Positions 24,368 to 33,646 of a DNA stretch of 63,959 nucleotides are shown piece after piece. The stretch's first letter is position 1. The number at the start of each line of letters is the position of its first letter. The stretch lies in the NCBI GenBank assembly GCA_028713655.1, contig JAQTNW010000018.1:1-63959 (forward strand). Direction: 5' to 3'. The notes beneath the pieces were generated by a model. The model did not search any database. It was not told where the DNA came from and was given only the letters and a program-made list of their open reading frames with translations. A program made the position numbers and the translations under genes. The DNA is from Candidatus Methylacidiphilales bacterium (lineage in GTDB: Bacteria; Verrucomicrobiota; Verrucomicrobiia; Methylacidiphilales; JAAUTS01).

Positions 24368-24913
24368 TCATTTTTCCTTTCCGTTGACGGTGCTTTCTTC
24401 CCGCCGCGCGAGCAGCCATAAAAAATCCGACAGGCGATTGAGGTATTTCAGAATCAGAGGATTGACATTCCCAGCCTCACAACTGAGGGTGAACACCCGG
24501 CGTTCCGCCCGGCGGCAGACACTCCGGGCGCAGTCCAGGGCCGCGGCATGAAGCGTCTCGCCCGGCGTGGCCCAGCCCTCAAAGCGCACATTTTCCGCTT
24601 CAATACGGGCGACTCCCAGATCGAGGCGCTCCAGCATGGGCGCGGTGATTTTCGGATGGTCCGAGGCTTGGTATTTTTCGTGGTCGATTTCCGCCACTGC
24701 AAGCTCGCCCATGAGCGCCACAAGATCCTTTTGTGTGCTCATGATTTCCTTGGAGAGCCAGGGATCGGAGCCAGTGGCCCTGACCAAGCCCAGGGCCGAG
24801 TTGAGTTCGTCGATGGTGCCGTAGGCTTCCACTCGCGGATCATCTTTCGGGACCCGTTTTCCATACATGAGCCCTGTCTGGCCTTCATCACCCGTACGTG
24901 TGGCAATTGACAT
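24368..24913 (-). CDS. pduO: Cob(I)alamin adenosyltransferase, PduO type
   Basis: Transfers the 5'-deoxyadenosyl group of ATP to cob(I)alamin, giving coenzyme B12. The 181-aa protein has the ATP-binding N-terminus TRTGDEGQTGLMYGKRVPKDD, AYGTIDELNSALGL, the FEGWATPGETLHAAALDCARSVCRRAERR segment (the conserved R-x-x-x-R-R active-site helix) and NPLILKYLNRLSDFLWLLAR. Full length for the PduO/MMAB family. No B12-dependent enzyme or cobalamin riboswitch is nearby, and only 39 bases separate it from the divergent peptidase gene. Confidence 0.94.
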   Translation of the reverse strand: MSIATRTGDEGQTGLMYGKRVPKDDPRVEAYGTIDELNSALGLVRATGSDPWLSKEIMSTQKDLVALMGELAVAEIDHEKYQASDHPKITAPMLERLDLGVARIEAENVRFEGWATPGETLHAAALDCARSVCRRAERRVFTLSCEAGNVNPLILKYLNRLSDFLWLLARREESTVNGKEK

Positions 24914-24952
24914 AACGCCAGCATAGCTGGAATATCGCCACTTGAAAGATTT

Positions 24953-26077
24953 ATGAGAAAAAAATGCGCCCGCCTGATTATTGGTGCCAGTGAGAGCTGC
25001 GCCGATATGCTTTACGCCACCCGCTTTTTTGTTCCGGATCCCATTGCGTGGCTGGAGCAGGACGGGAAAACGACGGCGATTCTCAGCCCGCTGGAAATCG
25101 ACCGCGTGCGGCGCGTGGCGTCAATCGACGAGCTCCTGGATTCCAGCCTTCTTGAAAAAAAGCCGGCTGTCAAACTGCGGCGCAAGCCGGCTTTGATCGA
25201 CCTGGTGGCGGACTTGTTGGCGCGCAGGAGGATACGCTCGGTTTCTGTGCCCGGCTCATTTTCGCATGCCGATGCCGTGGCATTGCGCAAAAAGCGTATT
25301 GGCGTCTCTGTGGAGCAACCTTTTTTCCCGGGACGCGAGTTGAAGTCGGACTGGGAGGTGCAACAAATCATCCGGGCGCAACGCCAGGCTGAATCGGGCT
25401 TGGCGCGCGGGTTGGAGGTTTTGCGGGCATCGAAGCCGGGCCGGGGAAGCGTCCTTGTTTGGGCGCGCAAAAAGCTGACTTCTGAAATTTTGCGCGGGGA
25501 GATCGACGCGGCTGTGATACGGGCGGGGGGATTGCCGGCCAATACGATTGTCGCGGGTGGCAACCAGGCCTGCGATCCGCATGAGCGCGGCAGCGGGCCT
25601 TTGAAAGCCGGCAGCGCCATCATTTTGGATATTTTTCCGAGGGACCAAAAAAGCGGTTATTTCGGGGATTTGACCCGCACCGTGGTGAGGGGGCACGCGA
25701 GCGACGCGCTCAGAAATTTGCATCAAACCGTTTTGGACGGCCAACAGCAGGTTTTGCGGTCGATCCGGCCCGGAGCGGATGGCGGGAAGCTTCAGCGCGG
25801 GGTGCAGGATTTTTTCGTGTCAAAGGGGTATGCCACCCGGCAAGACAAGGGGCGCTGGGTTGGATTTTTCCATGGCACCGGACACAGTCTTGGGCTGGAA
25901 ATCCATGAAGCGCCCCGTTTTGCCGCCACGATTTTCAAGGCGGGCCAGATCATGACAGTGGAGCCGGGCTTGTACTATCCCGGAATCGGCGGAGTGCGAA
26001 TCGAGGATCTGGTTTTGGTTACGGATCGCGGAATCCGAAATCTGACGAAGGTGGAAAAGTTTCTGGAGGTTACATGA
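24953..26077 (+). CDS. M24-family aminopeptidase (Xaa-Pro peptidase-like)
   Basis: A 374-aa protein with a creatinase-like N-terminal domain (~1-130) and a pita-bread metallopeptidase domain. The metal ligands are visible: Asp in IILDIFPRDQ, Asp in YFGDLTRTV, His in GTGHSLGLEIHEAP, Glu in MTVEPGLYYPG and Glu in VRIEDLVLV. It probably removes residues before proline or acts on dipeptides in the cytosol. A proline-specificity call needs comparison with PepP/PepQ. Its stop overlaps the ATG of the downstream ferredoxin-like gene, so the two are coupled. Confidence 0.92.
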   Translation: MRKKCARLIIGASESCADMLYATRFFVPDPIAWLEQDGKTTAILSPLEIDRVRRVASIDELLDSSLLEKKPAVKLRRKPALIDLVADLLARRRIRSVSVPGSFSHADAVALRKKRIGVSVEQPFFPGRELKSDWEVQQIIRAQRQAESGLARGLEVLRASKPGRGSVLVWARKKLTSEILRGEIDAAVIRAGGLPANTIVAGGNQACDPHERGSGPLKAGSAIILDIFPRDQKSGYFGDLTRTVVRGHASDALRNLHQTVLDGQQQVLRSIRPGADGGKLQRGVQDFFVSKGYATRQDKGRWVGFFHGTGHSLGLEIHEAPRFAATIFKAGQIMTVEPGLYYPGIGGVRIEDLVLVTDRGIRNLTKVEKFLEVT

Positions 26078-26415
26078 ATGATGCGGAGCGACTTGCTGAC
26101 ATAGTCAAAAAAATCGGAATTCCATCCGCGCAGCGGCATCTTTTTCTTTGTCCGGGACCGGATTGTTGTTCCCCGGAGTTGGGTCAGGAGGCCTGGGAGC
26201 ATCTCAAAAAGAGGCTTGCGGAAATGAATCTGCCATTCCTGCGCACAAAGGCCGGATGCTTCAAAATTTGCATGCAAGGGCCCATCCTGCTCGTGTACCC
26301 CGACGGCATTTGGTACAGCCGGGTAACGCCGGAAAAAATCGACCGCATCATTGAGGAGCATTTGATCGGCGGAAAGCCCGTCGTTGAATGGATTTTTGCG
26401 GAACATCCGTTTTGA
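26074..26415 (+). CDS. Thioredoxin-fold (2Fe-2S) ferredoxin-like protein
   Basis: A 113-aa protein of the thioredoxin-like ferredoxin family: HLFLCPGPDCCSPELGQEAWEHL near the N-terminus and TKAGCFKICMQGPILLVYPDGIWY later. The four cysteines (C-x4-C and C-x3-C) are placed to ligate one 2Fe-2S cluster. The protein ends in the typical DRIIEEHLIGGKPVVEWIF. It may carry electrons or act as a small redox adaptor. It is coupled (ATGA) to the M24 peptidase; no functional link between the two is evident. Confidence 0.92.
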   Translation: MNDAERLADIVKKIGIPSAQRHLFLCPGPDCCSPELGQEAWEHLKKRLAEMNLPFLRTKAGCFKICMQGPILLVYPDGIWYSRVTPEKIDRIIEEHLIGGKPVVEWIFAEHPF

Positions 26416-26608
26416 GCTGAATATTGTTGCATGGGTTGTGAACTCCGATAAATCGTGAGCGGGCCATGCACCTCCACTACATCCGCAAAAAACCAGACTT
26501 CCGTACGGTGAGCAAAATAGGGCAGGAGTCATTTCCTGACAGAATGACAGTGCCCCACAGCAAAGGCTCGACCAATCTGCTGCAACATGCCTAAATCCCA
26601 TATTGCGA

Positions 26609-27088
26609 ATGAAACGATTGCCCCTCCTTTTTTTGTTTTTTTGCCCGCTCGCACACGCGGAAGATACGTCGTCTGCATTTGAACAATTCCGGCAGGTGGC
26701 GCAACCGGCCGCTGAAAAGTTGGGCGAAAAGATCGTGTTTCAATACGACCCGGGAAAACACATTCTGAAAATCGGGCGGGAATTGAAAATCAACGAGCTT
26801 CGCAAGATGACCCAAATCCAAACTGTAAAAATCGATTATCTCGAGGATGCGGGCGCGTTGGACGGAGTTCCTTCCATGCCGGAGCCGTGGATTAAAATCC
26901 GCTGCCTCAACAATGAAAAACATGTCCAGGTGGACAGCTCGCAGACGGTGGATGGCGCTGAAATTGAGGACCTGGCCAAGAGCGAGACTCTCCGTTTTCT
27001 CATCATTCCCTGCCGCCAAAAGGATTTGAAAGCGGTACTTGAAGCGTACGCGACGTTCAGGGAATCGTTCAAAAATAAAGGCACTTGA
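26609..27088 (+). CDS. Secreted protein of unknown function
   Basis: A 159-aa protein with a signal peptide MKRLPLLFLFFCPLAHA followed by a mature domain of alternating strands and helices (HILKIGRELKINELRKM, PWIKIRCLNNEKHVQVD, LRFLIIPCRQKDLKAVLEAY). Two cysteines ~35 residues apart might form a disulphide. No family is recognised. ATG 26609 is preferred over the TTG two codons upstream. The 190 bases before it contain nothing that I can identify. Confidence 0.75.
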   Translation: MKRLPLLFLFFCPLAHAEDTSSAFEQFRQVAQPAAEKLGEKIVFQYDPGKHILKIGRELKINELRKMTQIQTVKIDYLEDAGALDGVPSMPEPWIKIRCLNNEKHVQVDSSQTVDGAEIEDLAKSETLRFLIIPCRQKDLKAVLEAYATFRESFKNKGT

Positions 27089-27118
27089 TGCGCCTCCTAT
27101 TCGTGGCATGATTCAAGC

Positions 27119-27499
27119 ATGGGATTAATACGCACCAAGATTCTTCTGAGTAATCCGCGCTATCCAGAGATGTCCCCCGTAGAGACGAACGCACTTGTCG
27201 ATACCGGGGCAATTACGATGTGCGTTCCGCAACATGTTGCAGTTCAACTGCAGATAAAGGAAACTGAGAAGCGCGAGGTGACTGTAGCGGACGGACGCCG
27301 CCAGCTCGTTGCCTACGCAGGCCCGTTGCAGGTGACTTTCCAGAACAGAAACAGCTTTGGCGGCGCATTGATCATGGGTGACGAAGTCATCTTGGGAGCT
27401 ATCGCAATGGAAGACATGGATTTGATTGTCAATCCCGCCCGATTGCTCGTTACTGTGAATCCCGACAGCCCCAATTTCCCGATGGCTATTGTGAAGTGA
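27119..27499 (+). CDS. Clan AA (retropepsin-like) aspartic protease
   Basis: A 126-aa single-domain protein with the retropepsin active site NALVDTGAITMCVP (D-T-G), a flap-like region, and the second conserved turn VILGAIAMEDMDLIVNP, where the Ile-Leu-Gly replaces the usual hydrophobic-hydrophobic-Gly. Single-domain members work as dimers, like viral retropepsins. The substrate is unknown; in bacteria such genes are often stand-alone. Start at ATG 27119. It lies alone between a secreted protein and the phosphohexomutase gene. Confidence 0.85.
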   Translation: MGLIRTKILLSNPRYPEMSPVETNALVDTGAITMCVPQHVAVQLQIKETEKREVTVADGRRQLVAYAGPLQVTFQNRNSFGGALIMGDEVILGAIAMEDMDLIVNPARLLVTVNPDSPNFPMAIVK

Positions 27500-27550
27500 T
27501 GACGAAAGCCGAACAAGTCGCCGCATTTTTCTTTTTCTAATAGGTGCCAC

Positions 27551-29473
27551 ATGAATTCCCTGGAATCCCAAGTCTTGGATGCGGTCACGGCCGGCCACCT
27601 GTTAAAATCCAGCGCCGATAATATTTTCTTTTTTTTAAAGGAAGCGGGCGCGGAGGAATGGGAGAAGCGGAGCCTCGAAGAATTGGTGGAGGGCGGGCAG
27701 TGGACCGAACTGAATGACCGTTTTTATAAAACATTGAGCTTTGGCACCGGCGGCCTGCGCGGACGCAGCATCGGCAAGGTGGCCACGAAAGCCGAATGGG
27801 GAAACAAAACAGGCGGGCCGCAACCGCAATACCCGGCCGTAGGCACCAACTCGATGAATTTTTTCAATGTGAGCCGGGCCACGCAGGGGCTGCTGCGCTA
27901 CATGCTCGAATATTTTACGGGCGAAGTTCCCCGGCTCGTTGTCTCGCACGACACCCGTTATTTCTCGCGGCAGTTTGCGGAATTGATTGCGAGCGTGGCC
28001 TCGCAAATGGGCGTGGACGCCTTTCTGTTTCCCGAGGATCGTTCGACTCCGGAATTATCGTTTGCCGTGCGTTATTTGAAAGCCCATGCGGGTGTGATGG
28101 TGACGGCCAGCCACAACCCGCCGCATGACAACGGATACAAGGTTTATTTTCAGGATGGCGGCCAGATTGTGGAGCCGCATGCGTCTAAAATCATTTCCCG
28201 GGTATTGGAAGTAAAGACAGGCAAGATCCAAACACCCGCCGCCCGGCCCGGCAAAGTGGCGCTCCTCGACCATTCGGTGGATGACGCCTACATCGAAGCT
28301 GTCAGCACGCTGGCGCTGGAACCGGGGATCATCCGTGAGCAAAAATCGAAACTGAAGCTGGTTTACACCCCGATACATGGTACAGGCATCCGCATCACCC
28401 CGCGTGTACTGGAAAAATTCGGGTTCAATGTTTCAATCGTGCCGGAACAAGCGAAGGGCGATGGAGGATTCCCGACGGTCAAGTCGCCCAACCCGGAAAA
28501 TGCCGAGGCGCTTTCGCTCGGGCTGGAACAGGCGAAGAGGGAAGGGGCTGATTTGGTGCTGGGTACGGATCCGGACGCGGACCGCATGGGCGTCGTCATC
28601 CGGGACCGGAATGGGGAGTATCAAATCATTACAGGCAATATGATAGGCTCCATTATGGCCGCCTACCGCCTGGAACGTTTTTTTGCCAGGGGCATTCTGA
28701 CCCAGGCGAACGCCTCCCATGCCGTGGTGATTAAAACCTTTGTCACGACCGATTTGCAGAGGGACATAGCCGCGCAGCATGGCGTACGATGCGTTGATAC
28801 CCTGACGGGATTCAAGTACATCGGCGAAAAGCTGAAGATTTACGAAGAGCAGGCGGGCGGGCGCGGAAGCCTCAATGCCGATTCCTGGCGGGATATCCTC
28901 CTGAAGAAGAGTTCATTTTATGTTTTTGGCGGGGAGGAAAGTTACGGCTACTCCGGCGGCGACTATGTCCGGGACAAGGATGCCAATGCGGCCGTTCTGA
29001 TGTTTGCCGAAGCCGCGGCGTATGCGGCCTCGAAAGGCATGAATCTCCTTGAATACCTTGATGCACTCTATCTGCAGCATGGTTATTACTCGGAAAAGCT
29101 GGGCACCCTGACGTTCGAGGGTGCTGAAGGCGCGGCCAAGATCCGGAAATTGCTCGAGAGTTACAAGCAAAGTCCGCCTGAAAATTTTGCGGGCAAACGG
29201 GTGGAACGCATCCAGAATTTTGCCGAGGAGGACATCAAGGACATTGATGGCAAAGCCATTCCGAAGGAACTCATGCTCATGTTTTATCTCGAGGGCGGAT
29301 TCCGCATTGCCGTGCGAGGATCGGGGACCGAGCCTAAAATCAAATATTACTTTTTCGGCAAGACGAAAGTCCAGGCGCCCGGGGATTTGCCCCCTGCCAA
29401 AGAGGAGCTAAAAAAGGTGCTCGACGGCCTTTGGGAGTACACGCAGGAGAATATAAAAGTCCGGGTGGGTTGA
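27551..29473 (+). CDS. Phosphoglucomutase/phosphomannomutase (alpha-D-phosphohexomutase)
   Basis: Interconverts hexose-1- and hexose-6-phosphates in the cytosol. The 640-aa protein is of the longer PgcA-like class. Features: SFGTGGLRGRS near the start, phosphoserine loop TASHNPPHDNGYKVYF (Ser ~187), metal-binding DPDADRMG (~340), sugar-binding GGEESYGYSGGDYVRDKD (~460) and phosphate-binding RGSGTEPKIKYYFF (~590). AGGTG six bases before the ATG supports the start. It could feed glucose-1-phosphate to GlgC and lies next to the GH57 enzyme, though on the opposite strand. Confidence 0.94.
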   Translation: MNSLESQVLDAVTAGHLLKSSADNIFFFLKEAGAEEWEKRSLEELVEGGQWTELNDRFYKTLSFGTGGLRGRSIGKVATKAEWGNKTGGPQPQYPAVGTNSMNFFNVSRATQGLLRYMLEYFTGEVPRLVVSHDTRYFSRQFAELIASVASQMGVDAFLFPEDRSTPELSFAVRYLKAHAGVMVTASHNPPHDNGYKVYFQDGGQIVEPHASKIISRVLEVKTGKIQTPAARPGKVALLDHSVDDAYIEAVSTLALEPGIIREQKSKLKLVYTPIHGTGIRITPRVLEKFGFNVSIVPEQAKGDGGFPTVKSPNPENAEALSLGLEQAKREGADLVLGTDPDADRMGVVIRDRNGEYQIITGNMIGSIMAAYRLERFFARGILTQANASHAVVIKTFVTTDLQRDIAAQHGVRCVDTLTGFKYIGEKLKIYEEQAGGRGSLNADSWRDILLKKSSFYVFGGEESYGYSGGDYVRDKDANAAVLMFAEAAAYAASKGMNLLEYLDALYLQHGYYSEKLGTLTFEGAEGAAKIRKLLESYKQSPPENFAGKRVERIQNFAEEDIKDIDGKAIPKELMLMFYLEGGFRIAVRGSGTEPKIKYYFFGKTKVQAPGDLPPAKEELKKVLDGLWEYTQENIKVRVG

Positions 29474-29537
29474 CCCCCTGTGAGGTTTGGGATAGTGTAA
29501 GCGCAGCAGGCATCAAGTTTATATTGAAAACTCAGGA

Positions 29538-29720
29538 ATGAACAACAGCGAGATATGGCTTTCAGCTTTAGTGGCGGTTTCAGTGGCCGCCGGGTTGTTG
29601 ATCCTTTGGATTGCAGCCAAAGCCGCATCCTGGGTGCACGAACGCTTCTTTTTGGATCCCGAGGAACGCTGGCGCCGCCGTTACGACCGCAACCTGAAGA
29701 AATACTTCAAGGAATTCTAA
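29538..29720 (+). CDS. Small membrane-anchored protein
   Basis: A 60-aa protein with an N-terminal transmembrane helix (WLSALVAVSVAAGLLILWIAAKAASWV) and a strongly charged tail (PEERWRRRYDRNLKKYFKEF). No family is recognised. The last four bases overlap the stop of the convergent GH57 gene. An AGGA sits directly against the ATG, which is closer than ideal. The clean composition (one helix, then basic/acidic tail) suggests a real gene. Confidence 0.6.
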   Translation: MNNSEIWLSALVAVSVAAGLLILWIAAKAASWVHERFFLDPEERWRRRYDRNLKKYFKEF

Positions 29721-31297
29721 ATATAATACCGCCAATTGACGTTGGGGAATATGTTGTCCCGCCATTCGCAATTCCCGAGGAAACGTTCGTCGATCTGGTT
29801 TGACTTGATCTGCTCGTAGAGGCGGTTGAAGCGCAGGATGTGGTCCTTGGTGCGTTTGACCGCGTACGGCACCATGGTCCCGGTTTTCATGATGAACGCC
29901 CAGTCGCTCGACTGCGCCAACAGCAACTCCCGCGCGGCCTGCTTCATGGCGCGGTCGGTCAGTCCGTAACAATCCTTAAACTGGCGGGCCAGCTCGGTCA
30001 TGCGTTGCGCGGCCACATGCAGATGCTGGTAAATCCAGGCATTTGAACCCTCCAGCCAGACTTCCCAGTATCCCTTGTTGCCCCAGGACGAGGCGGAGGG
30101 AGTCGCCAGTTGCTGGGTGGGATATTTTTCCAGGTACTCCGCCGGAGTGATGGTTTTGAAAACATCCTGGTCATACGCCGCCTTGCGCAGGAAATAATTG
30201 ATGAAGTCGGGGCCTTCAAACCACCAATGCCCGTAAAGTTCGGCGTCATACGGGGCCAGGATGATTGGCGGAATGCCGAGGGCGCCCGCCAGGTGCTCGA
30301 CCTGTTTTTCGCGGTTGAACATGAAGTTGCCGGCATGTTCCGCAGTCTTTTCCTTGGCGATTGCCGGGCGATAGGGTTCCTTGTGCGAGCTCCGGCCCGT
30401 GATTTTGTAATATTTCAACCCCGTGAATTTGCGCAGGCCGTTGGGCTGGATGTAGGGGCGGATGTAATCGAAATCCAGGTCGAATCCCACATCCCGGTAA
30501 AAGTCGCGGTAGTTTGGATCTCCGGGGTAGCCTTCCTCGGCGCTCCAGACTTGTTTGCTGGATTCCATGTCCCGCCCGAATGCCGCCGGTCCGCTGCGGG
30601 TATAAATGGGGGCGTAAACGCCCAGACGCGGGCGCGGTTCCGCGTGCATGATCCCGTGCGTATCGACGATAAACCAGCGGATCTCGGCCTCCTGCAAAAA
30701 TTTCTCCACACCGGGGTAATAGGCGCATTCGGGAAGCCAGATGCCCCGGGGATCGCGTCCGAAACATTCGCGGTAGTGGTCGCGGGCAATGAGGATCTGC
30801 GCGCGGACGGCCTCGGGGTACTCGGCCATGAGGGGCAAAAAGCCGTGGGTGGCGCCGCAGGTGATGATCTCCAGCTTGCCGGCGTCCTGGAATTTGCGGA
30901 AGGCGCCGACGAGGTCGCGGTGGTATTTGTCGCAAAACACATGATGGCAGTCCTTCAAACGGTTGTGGTAGAACCAGGCCAATTCGTGAAAAGCGGGGTC
31001 ATGGCGTGTGCGTTCGATTTCCCTGATAGAAAGCTCCAGTGATTTGTCAATACTCCGGATATAACGCTCCTGCAGAAGGGGGTCGCGCAGCATCGAGCAG
31101 AGCGGCGGGGTCATCGACATCGTGAGCCGGAAATCAACCCCGTCATTCAGCAGGCCGTCCATCATGTTGATGAGCGGGATGTAGGTCTCGGTGATGGCTT
31201 CATAAAGCCAGTCTTCCTCCAGGAATTCGTCATGCTCGGGATGGCGGACGAAGGGAAGGTGGGCGTGCAGTACGAGGGCGAAGTAACCTTGCGGCAT
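29717..31297 (-). CDS. Glycoside hydrolase family 57, 1,4-alpha-glucan branching enzyme-like
   Basis: A 526-aa cytosolic (no leader) enzyme. Motifs of GH57 are present: LHAHLPFVRHPE at the N-terminus, GATHGFLPLM, nucleophile Glu in GIWLPECAYYPG (~190), RWFIVDTHG, acid/base Asp in APYDAELYGHWWFEGPDF (~348) and a C-terminal helical domain with SSWGNKGYWEVW and WAFIMKTGTMVPYA (DUF1957-type). These match the branching-enzyme subgroup rather than alpha-amylases. It would introduce alpha-1,6 branches in glycogen. Upstream on the same strand is a DUF4912 gene, an association I have seen described for GH57 loci. Confidence 0.93.
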   Translation of the reverse strand: MPQGYFALVLHAHLPFVRHPEHDEFLEEDWLYEAITETYIPLINMMDGLLNDGVDFRLTMSMTPPLCSMLRDPLLQERYIRSIDKSLELSIREIERTRHDPAFHELAWFYHNRLKDCHHVFCDKYHRDLVGAFRKFQDAGKLEIITCGATHGFLPLMAEYPEAVRAQILIARDHYRECFGRDPRGIWLPECAYYPGVEKFLQEAEIRWFIVDTHGIMHAEPRPRLGVYAPIYTRSGPAAFGRDMESSKQVWSAEEGYPGDPNYRDFYRDVGFDLDFDYIRPYIQPNGLRKFTGLKYYKITGRSSHKEPYRPAIAKEKTAEHAGNFMFNREKQVEHLAGALGIPPIILAPYDAELYGHWWFEGPDFINYFLRKAAYDQDVFKTITPAEYLEKYPTQQLATPSASSWGNKGYWEVWLEGSNAWIYQHLHVAAQRMTELARQFKDCYGLTDRAMKQAARELLLAQSSDWAFIMKTGTMVPYAVKRTKDHILRFNRLYEQIKSNQIDERFLGNCEWRDNIFPNVNWRYYI

Positions 31298-31427
31298 AAA
31301 TGAATTCAGTTGGATCCCGGTTGTGTCAAGCTATTGGCAAGGGAGCCGGCATGGCAAGGGTTTTTACCCGGGTTTTGGGTTTTTCTGTTGTCAGGCATTG
31401 GGCGTTGTCGGCTGGCGCAAGTCGTTT

Positions 31428-32657
31428 TCAATCCACCTTGCCCAACGGTTCAGGACGGGGAGTCTGGGTCGAGGCTTCGACATCCCCCTGAAATTCCGAA
31501 AGCCGGAGGAAGGAGAGCAACGCCGAGCGTTTCTCCGAGCCGTCCGGTGATGTGGCTTCAATCGGGATGTGGTATTTACCGTCGTTGAAATTGAAATGGT
31601 AGGAAAAGGCGCCGTCCGGCCCCAGGGCAATTTCCTTGCCGTCGATCCGCAGTTTGGCCTTCGGATCGGTTCCACCGTAGAGGATCAGCTCGGCATTGAC
31701 GTGCATGAAGAATTCCCTCGGGCGGGCGCCAAAGGACGCTCCGAAAGACGCGCCAAAGGGGCTGCTGCGCCACTGCCCGCTGCTGAGTTCCGATTGAATG
31801 CGACGGCGGAAAATTTCCACGATTTCCCCCGAGCCGGCCTGGATGCGGCGCACGAAGTCGCCCCCCATGTATTCGAGCAGGGAACGTTGGGCTTCTTCGT
31901 TGAGCTCCGGCGGAAAGCCGATTTCGAAGGGAAACTTGAAACCGCTGCGTTGCAGGCGGGCCAGTGCTTCCGCCAGATCCTCATCAGGCAGCAGATGTCC
32001 CTCAATCATGCTGAAGAGATCCTTGTAGGAAAAACGCATCGGGATGGTGACAAACTGGGCGTCCGTCCGCCATGAGAGTGTATCGCGCGGGGTCGCGGTG
32101 ATGCCGGAGCGGCTGATGATTTCGAAGCCGCCATCCTGCCGGTAATAGCCGATTTCCGCATGAAAGCGGGCGTCGGCTTGATTGACATGGAGGTACCATT
32201 CACGGCTCCAGGGGGAGATTTGGATTTGTTGAGTGCGCTGGCCGTCGTTTGCGTAGAGTTGCAAAAAGACCTTGCCGTCATGCGCAGATTCCTGGGCATG
32301 GGCAATCTGCTCAAAGGTCAGGTCCCAGCACGCATAAAGCCAGTATGGATCGCGGGCCACAAGGTGCAATTTTTTAGTGCCATAGGCTTGAGGCAATTCA
32401 CCGAGATATTCATATTCGGGAACCTGCGGCTCCGGTATGCTCACTGAAGGAGTGGGTTCCAGTTCAAATTTTCGGGCGCTGTTGTCGAAATCCGACTGGG
32501 GAACGCGAATGCGCGGATCCTGGGGAGTGCGGTTGCTTAAAGCCGGGGTTGCTTTTTGTTCTACGCTGGAAGTCTGGCCGCCGTTTTTACCGGCAGTTCC
32601 AGCTTTGGGTTCGGGCCTTGTCTTTTCAACCACATCCGTATTTTCGAGTTTGGCCAT
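31428..32657 (-). CDS. DUF4912 domain protein
   Basis: A 409-aa cytosolic protein. Residues 1-~75 are Pro/Lys/Thr-rich and disordered. Residues ~80-210 match DUF4912 (LHLVARDPYWLYACWDLT, WYLHVNQADARFHAEIGYY). A C-terminal region (~330-400) has the look of a starch-binding or immunoglobulin-like beta domain (FFMHVNAELILYGGTDPKAKLRIDG, ALGPDGAFSYHF). It is encoded 130 bases upstream of the GH57 enzyme on the same strand, so a role in glycan metabolism or polysaccharide sensing is likely but unproven. It ends in a short Pro-rich tail. Confidence 0.85.
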   Translation of the reverse strand: MAKLENTDVVEKTRPEPKAGTAGKNGGQTSSVEQKATPALSNRTPQDPRIRVPQSDFDNSARKFELEPTPSVSIPEPQVPEYEYLGELPQAYGTKKLHLVARDPYWLYACWDLTFEQIAHAQESAHDGKVFLQLYANDGQRTQQIQISPWSREWYLHVNQADARFHAEIGYYRQDGGFEIISRSGITATPRDTLSWRTDAQFVTIPMRFSYKDLFSMIEGHLLPDEDLAEALARLQRSGFKFPFEIGFPPELNEEAQRSLLEYMGGDFVRRIQAGSGEIVEIFRRRIQSELSSGQWRSSPFGASFGASFGARPREFFMHVNAELILYGGTDPKAKLRIDGKEIALGPDGAFSYHFNFNDGKYHIPIEATSPDGSEKRSALLSFLRLSEFQGDVEASTQTPRPEPLGKVD

Positions 32658-32862
32658 AAAGGTGTTCTCACTTTAAAGTTGCGCAGACATTTGGAGCAGA
32701 TTACAAGCCAACTTTGCGGCTGCCACTCTAATTGCAGGCATTAAAGTTGACATCCAAATCTTATGGCATTGCGGCGGGTTGGCCAGACGTAATTCGCTCG
32801 GCCCGGTGGATTTTAAGATGGATTCCACCGCTTGCCACGCCATACTGGAGTTTTTTACAACA

Positions 32863-33621
32863 ATGCTTGCGAAACGTGTCATACCTTGTCTCGATGTGGA
32901 CGGCGGGCGGGTTGTCAAGGGGGTCCGCTTTGTGGAAATCCGTGATGCCGGCGATCCTGTCGAGGCTGCCAGGGCTTATGACCGGCAGGGAGCCGATGAG
33001 CTCGTTTTTCTGGATATCACAGCTTCCAGCGAAGGCCGGGCCACAATGCTGGATGTCGTGCGTCGCACGGCGGAAAATGTGTTCATGCCAGTGACGGTGG
33101 GCGGGGGGATCCGGACTGTTGCCGACATCCGTAACATGTTGCAGGCGGGCGCGGACAAAATCAGCGTCAATACCAGCGCCGTGAACCGCCCGGAATTGAT
33201 CAGCGAGGGTGCCGGGGCTTTTGGCAGCCAGTGCATGGTACTGGCGATTGATGCGAAGCGGAAAGCCGGCGGAGGCTGGGAGGTTTACACCCACGGCGGG
33301 CGTACCCCAACCGGGAAGGATGTGCTGGAATGGGTCCGGGAAGGCGAAAAACGCGGTGCGGGGGAAATTTTATTGACCAGCATGGATGCCGATGGGACGC
33401 AGGCCGGTTATGACATCGATTTGACCCGTGCGGTCTCGGAGGCGACTTGTCTTCCGGTGATTGCCAGCGGAGGAGCGGGAAAACTGGAGCATTTTGCCGA
33501 GGTTCTCGAACAGGGGAAGGCCCAGGCGGTGCTGGCCGCCAGCCTGTTTCATTTTGGACAGTTGACGATCCCGCAGGTGAAGGAATATCTTCACGAGAGA
33601 GGCATTCCGGTGCGGTGTTAA
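32863..33621 (+). CDS. hisF: Imidazole glycerol phosphate synthase subunit HisF
   Basis: Cyclase subunit that, with glutaminase HisH, makes imidazole glycerol phosphate and AICAR in histidine synthesis. TIM barrel of 252 aa: [20 protein letters not shown] (catalytic Asp11), [37 protein letters not shown] (catalytic Asp ~130), [12 protein letters not shown] and [13 protein letters not shown]. The frame is open to 32779, but homology begins at this ATG. It heads a run with trpE and trpG rather than other his genes; no hisH is nearby. Confidence 0.96.
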   Translation: MLAKRVIPCLDVDGGRVVKGVRFVEIRDAGDPVEAARAYDRQGADELVFLDITASSEGRATMLDVVRRTAENVFMPVTVGGGIRTVADIRNMLQAGADKISVNTSAVNRPELISEGAGAFGSQCMVLAIDAKRKAGGGWEVYTHGGRTPTGKDVLEWVREGEKRGAGEILLTSMDADGTQAGYDIDLTRAVSEATCLPVIASGGAGKLEHFAEVLEQGKAQAVLAASLFHFGQLTIPQVKEYLHERGIPVRC

Positions 33622-33646
33622 ATAATAAGAGCAATTCAAGAAAACC

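Noticed and set aside
24914-24952. Cobalamin riboswitch before the adenosyltransferase gene
   Set aside because: Only 39 bases separate it from the divergent gene and no B12-box is visible.
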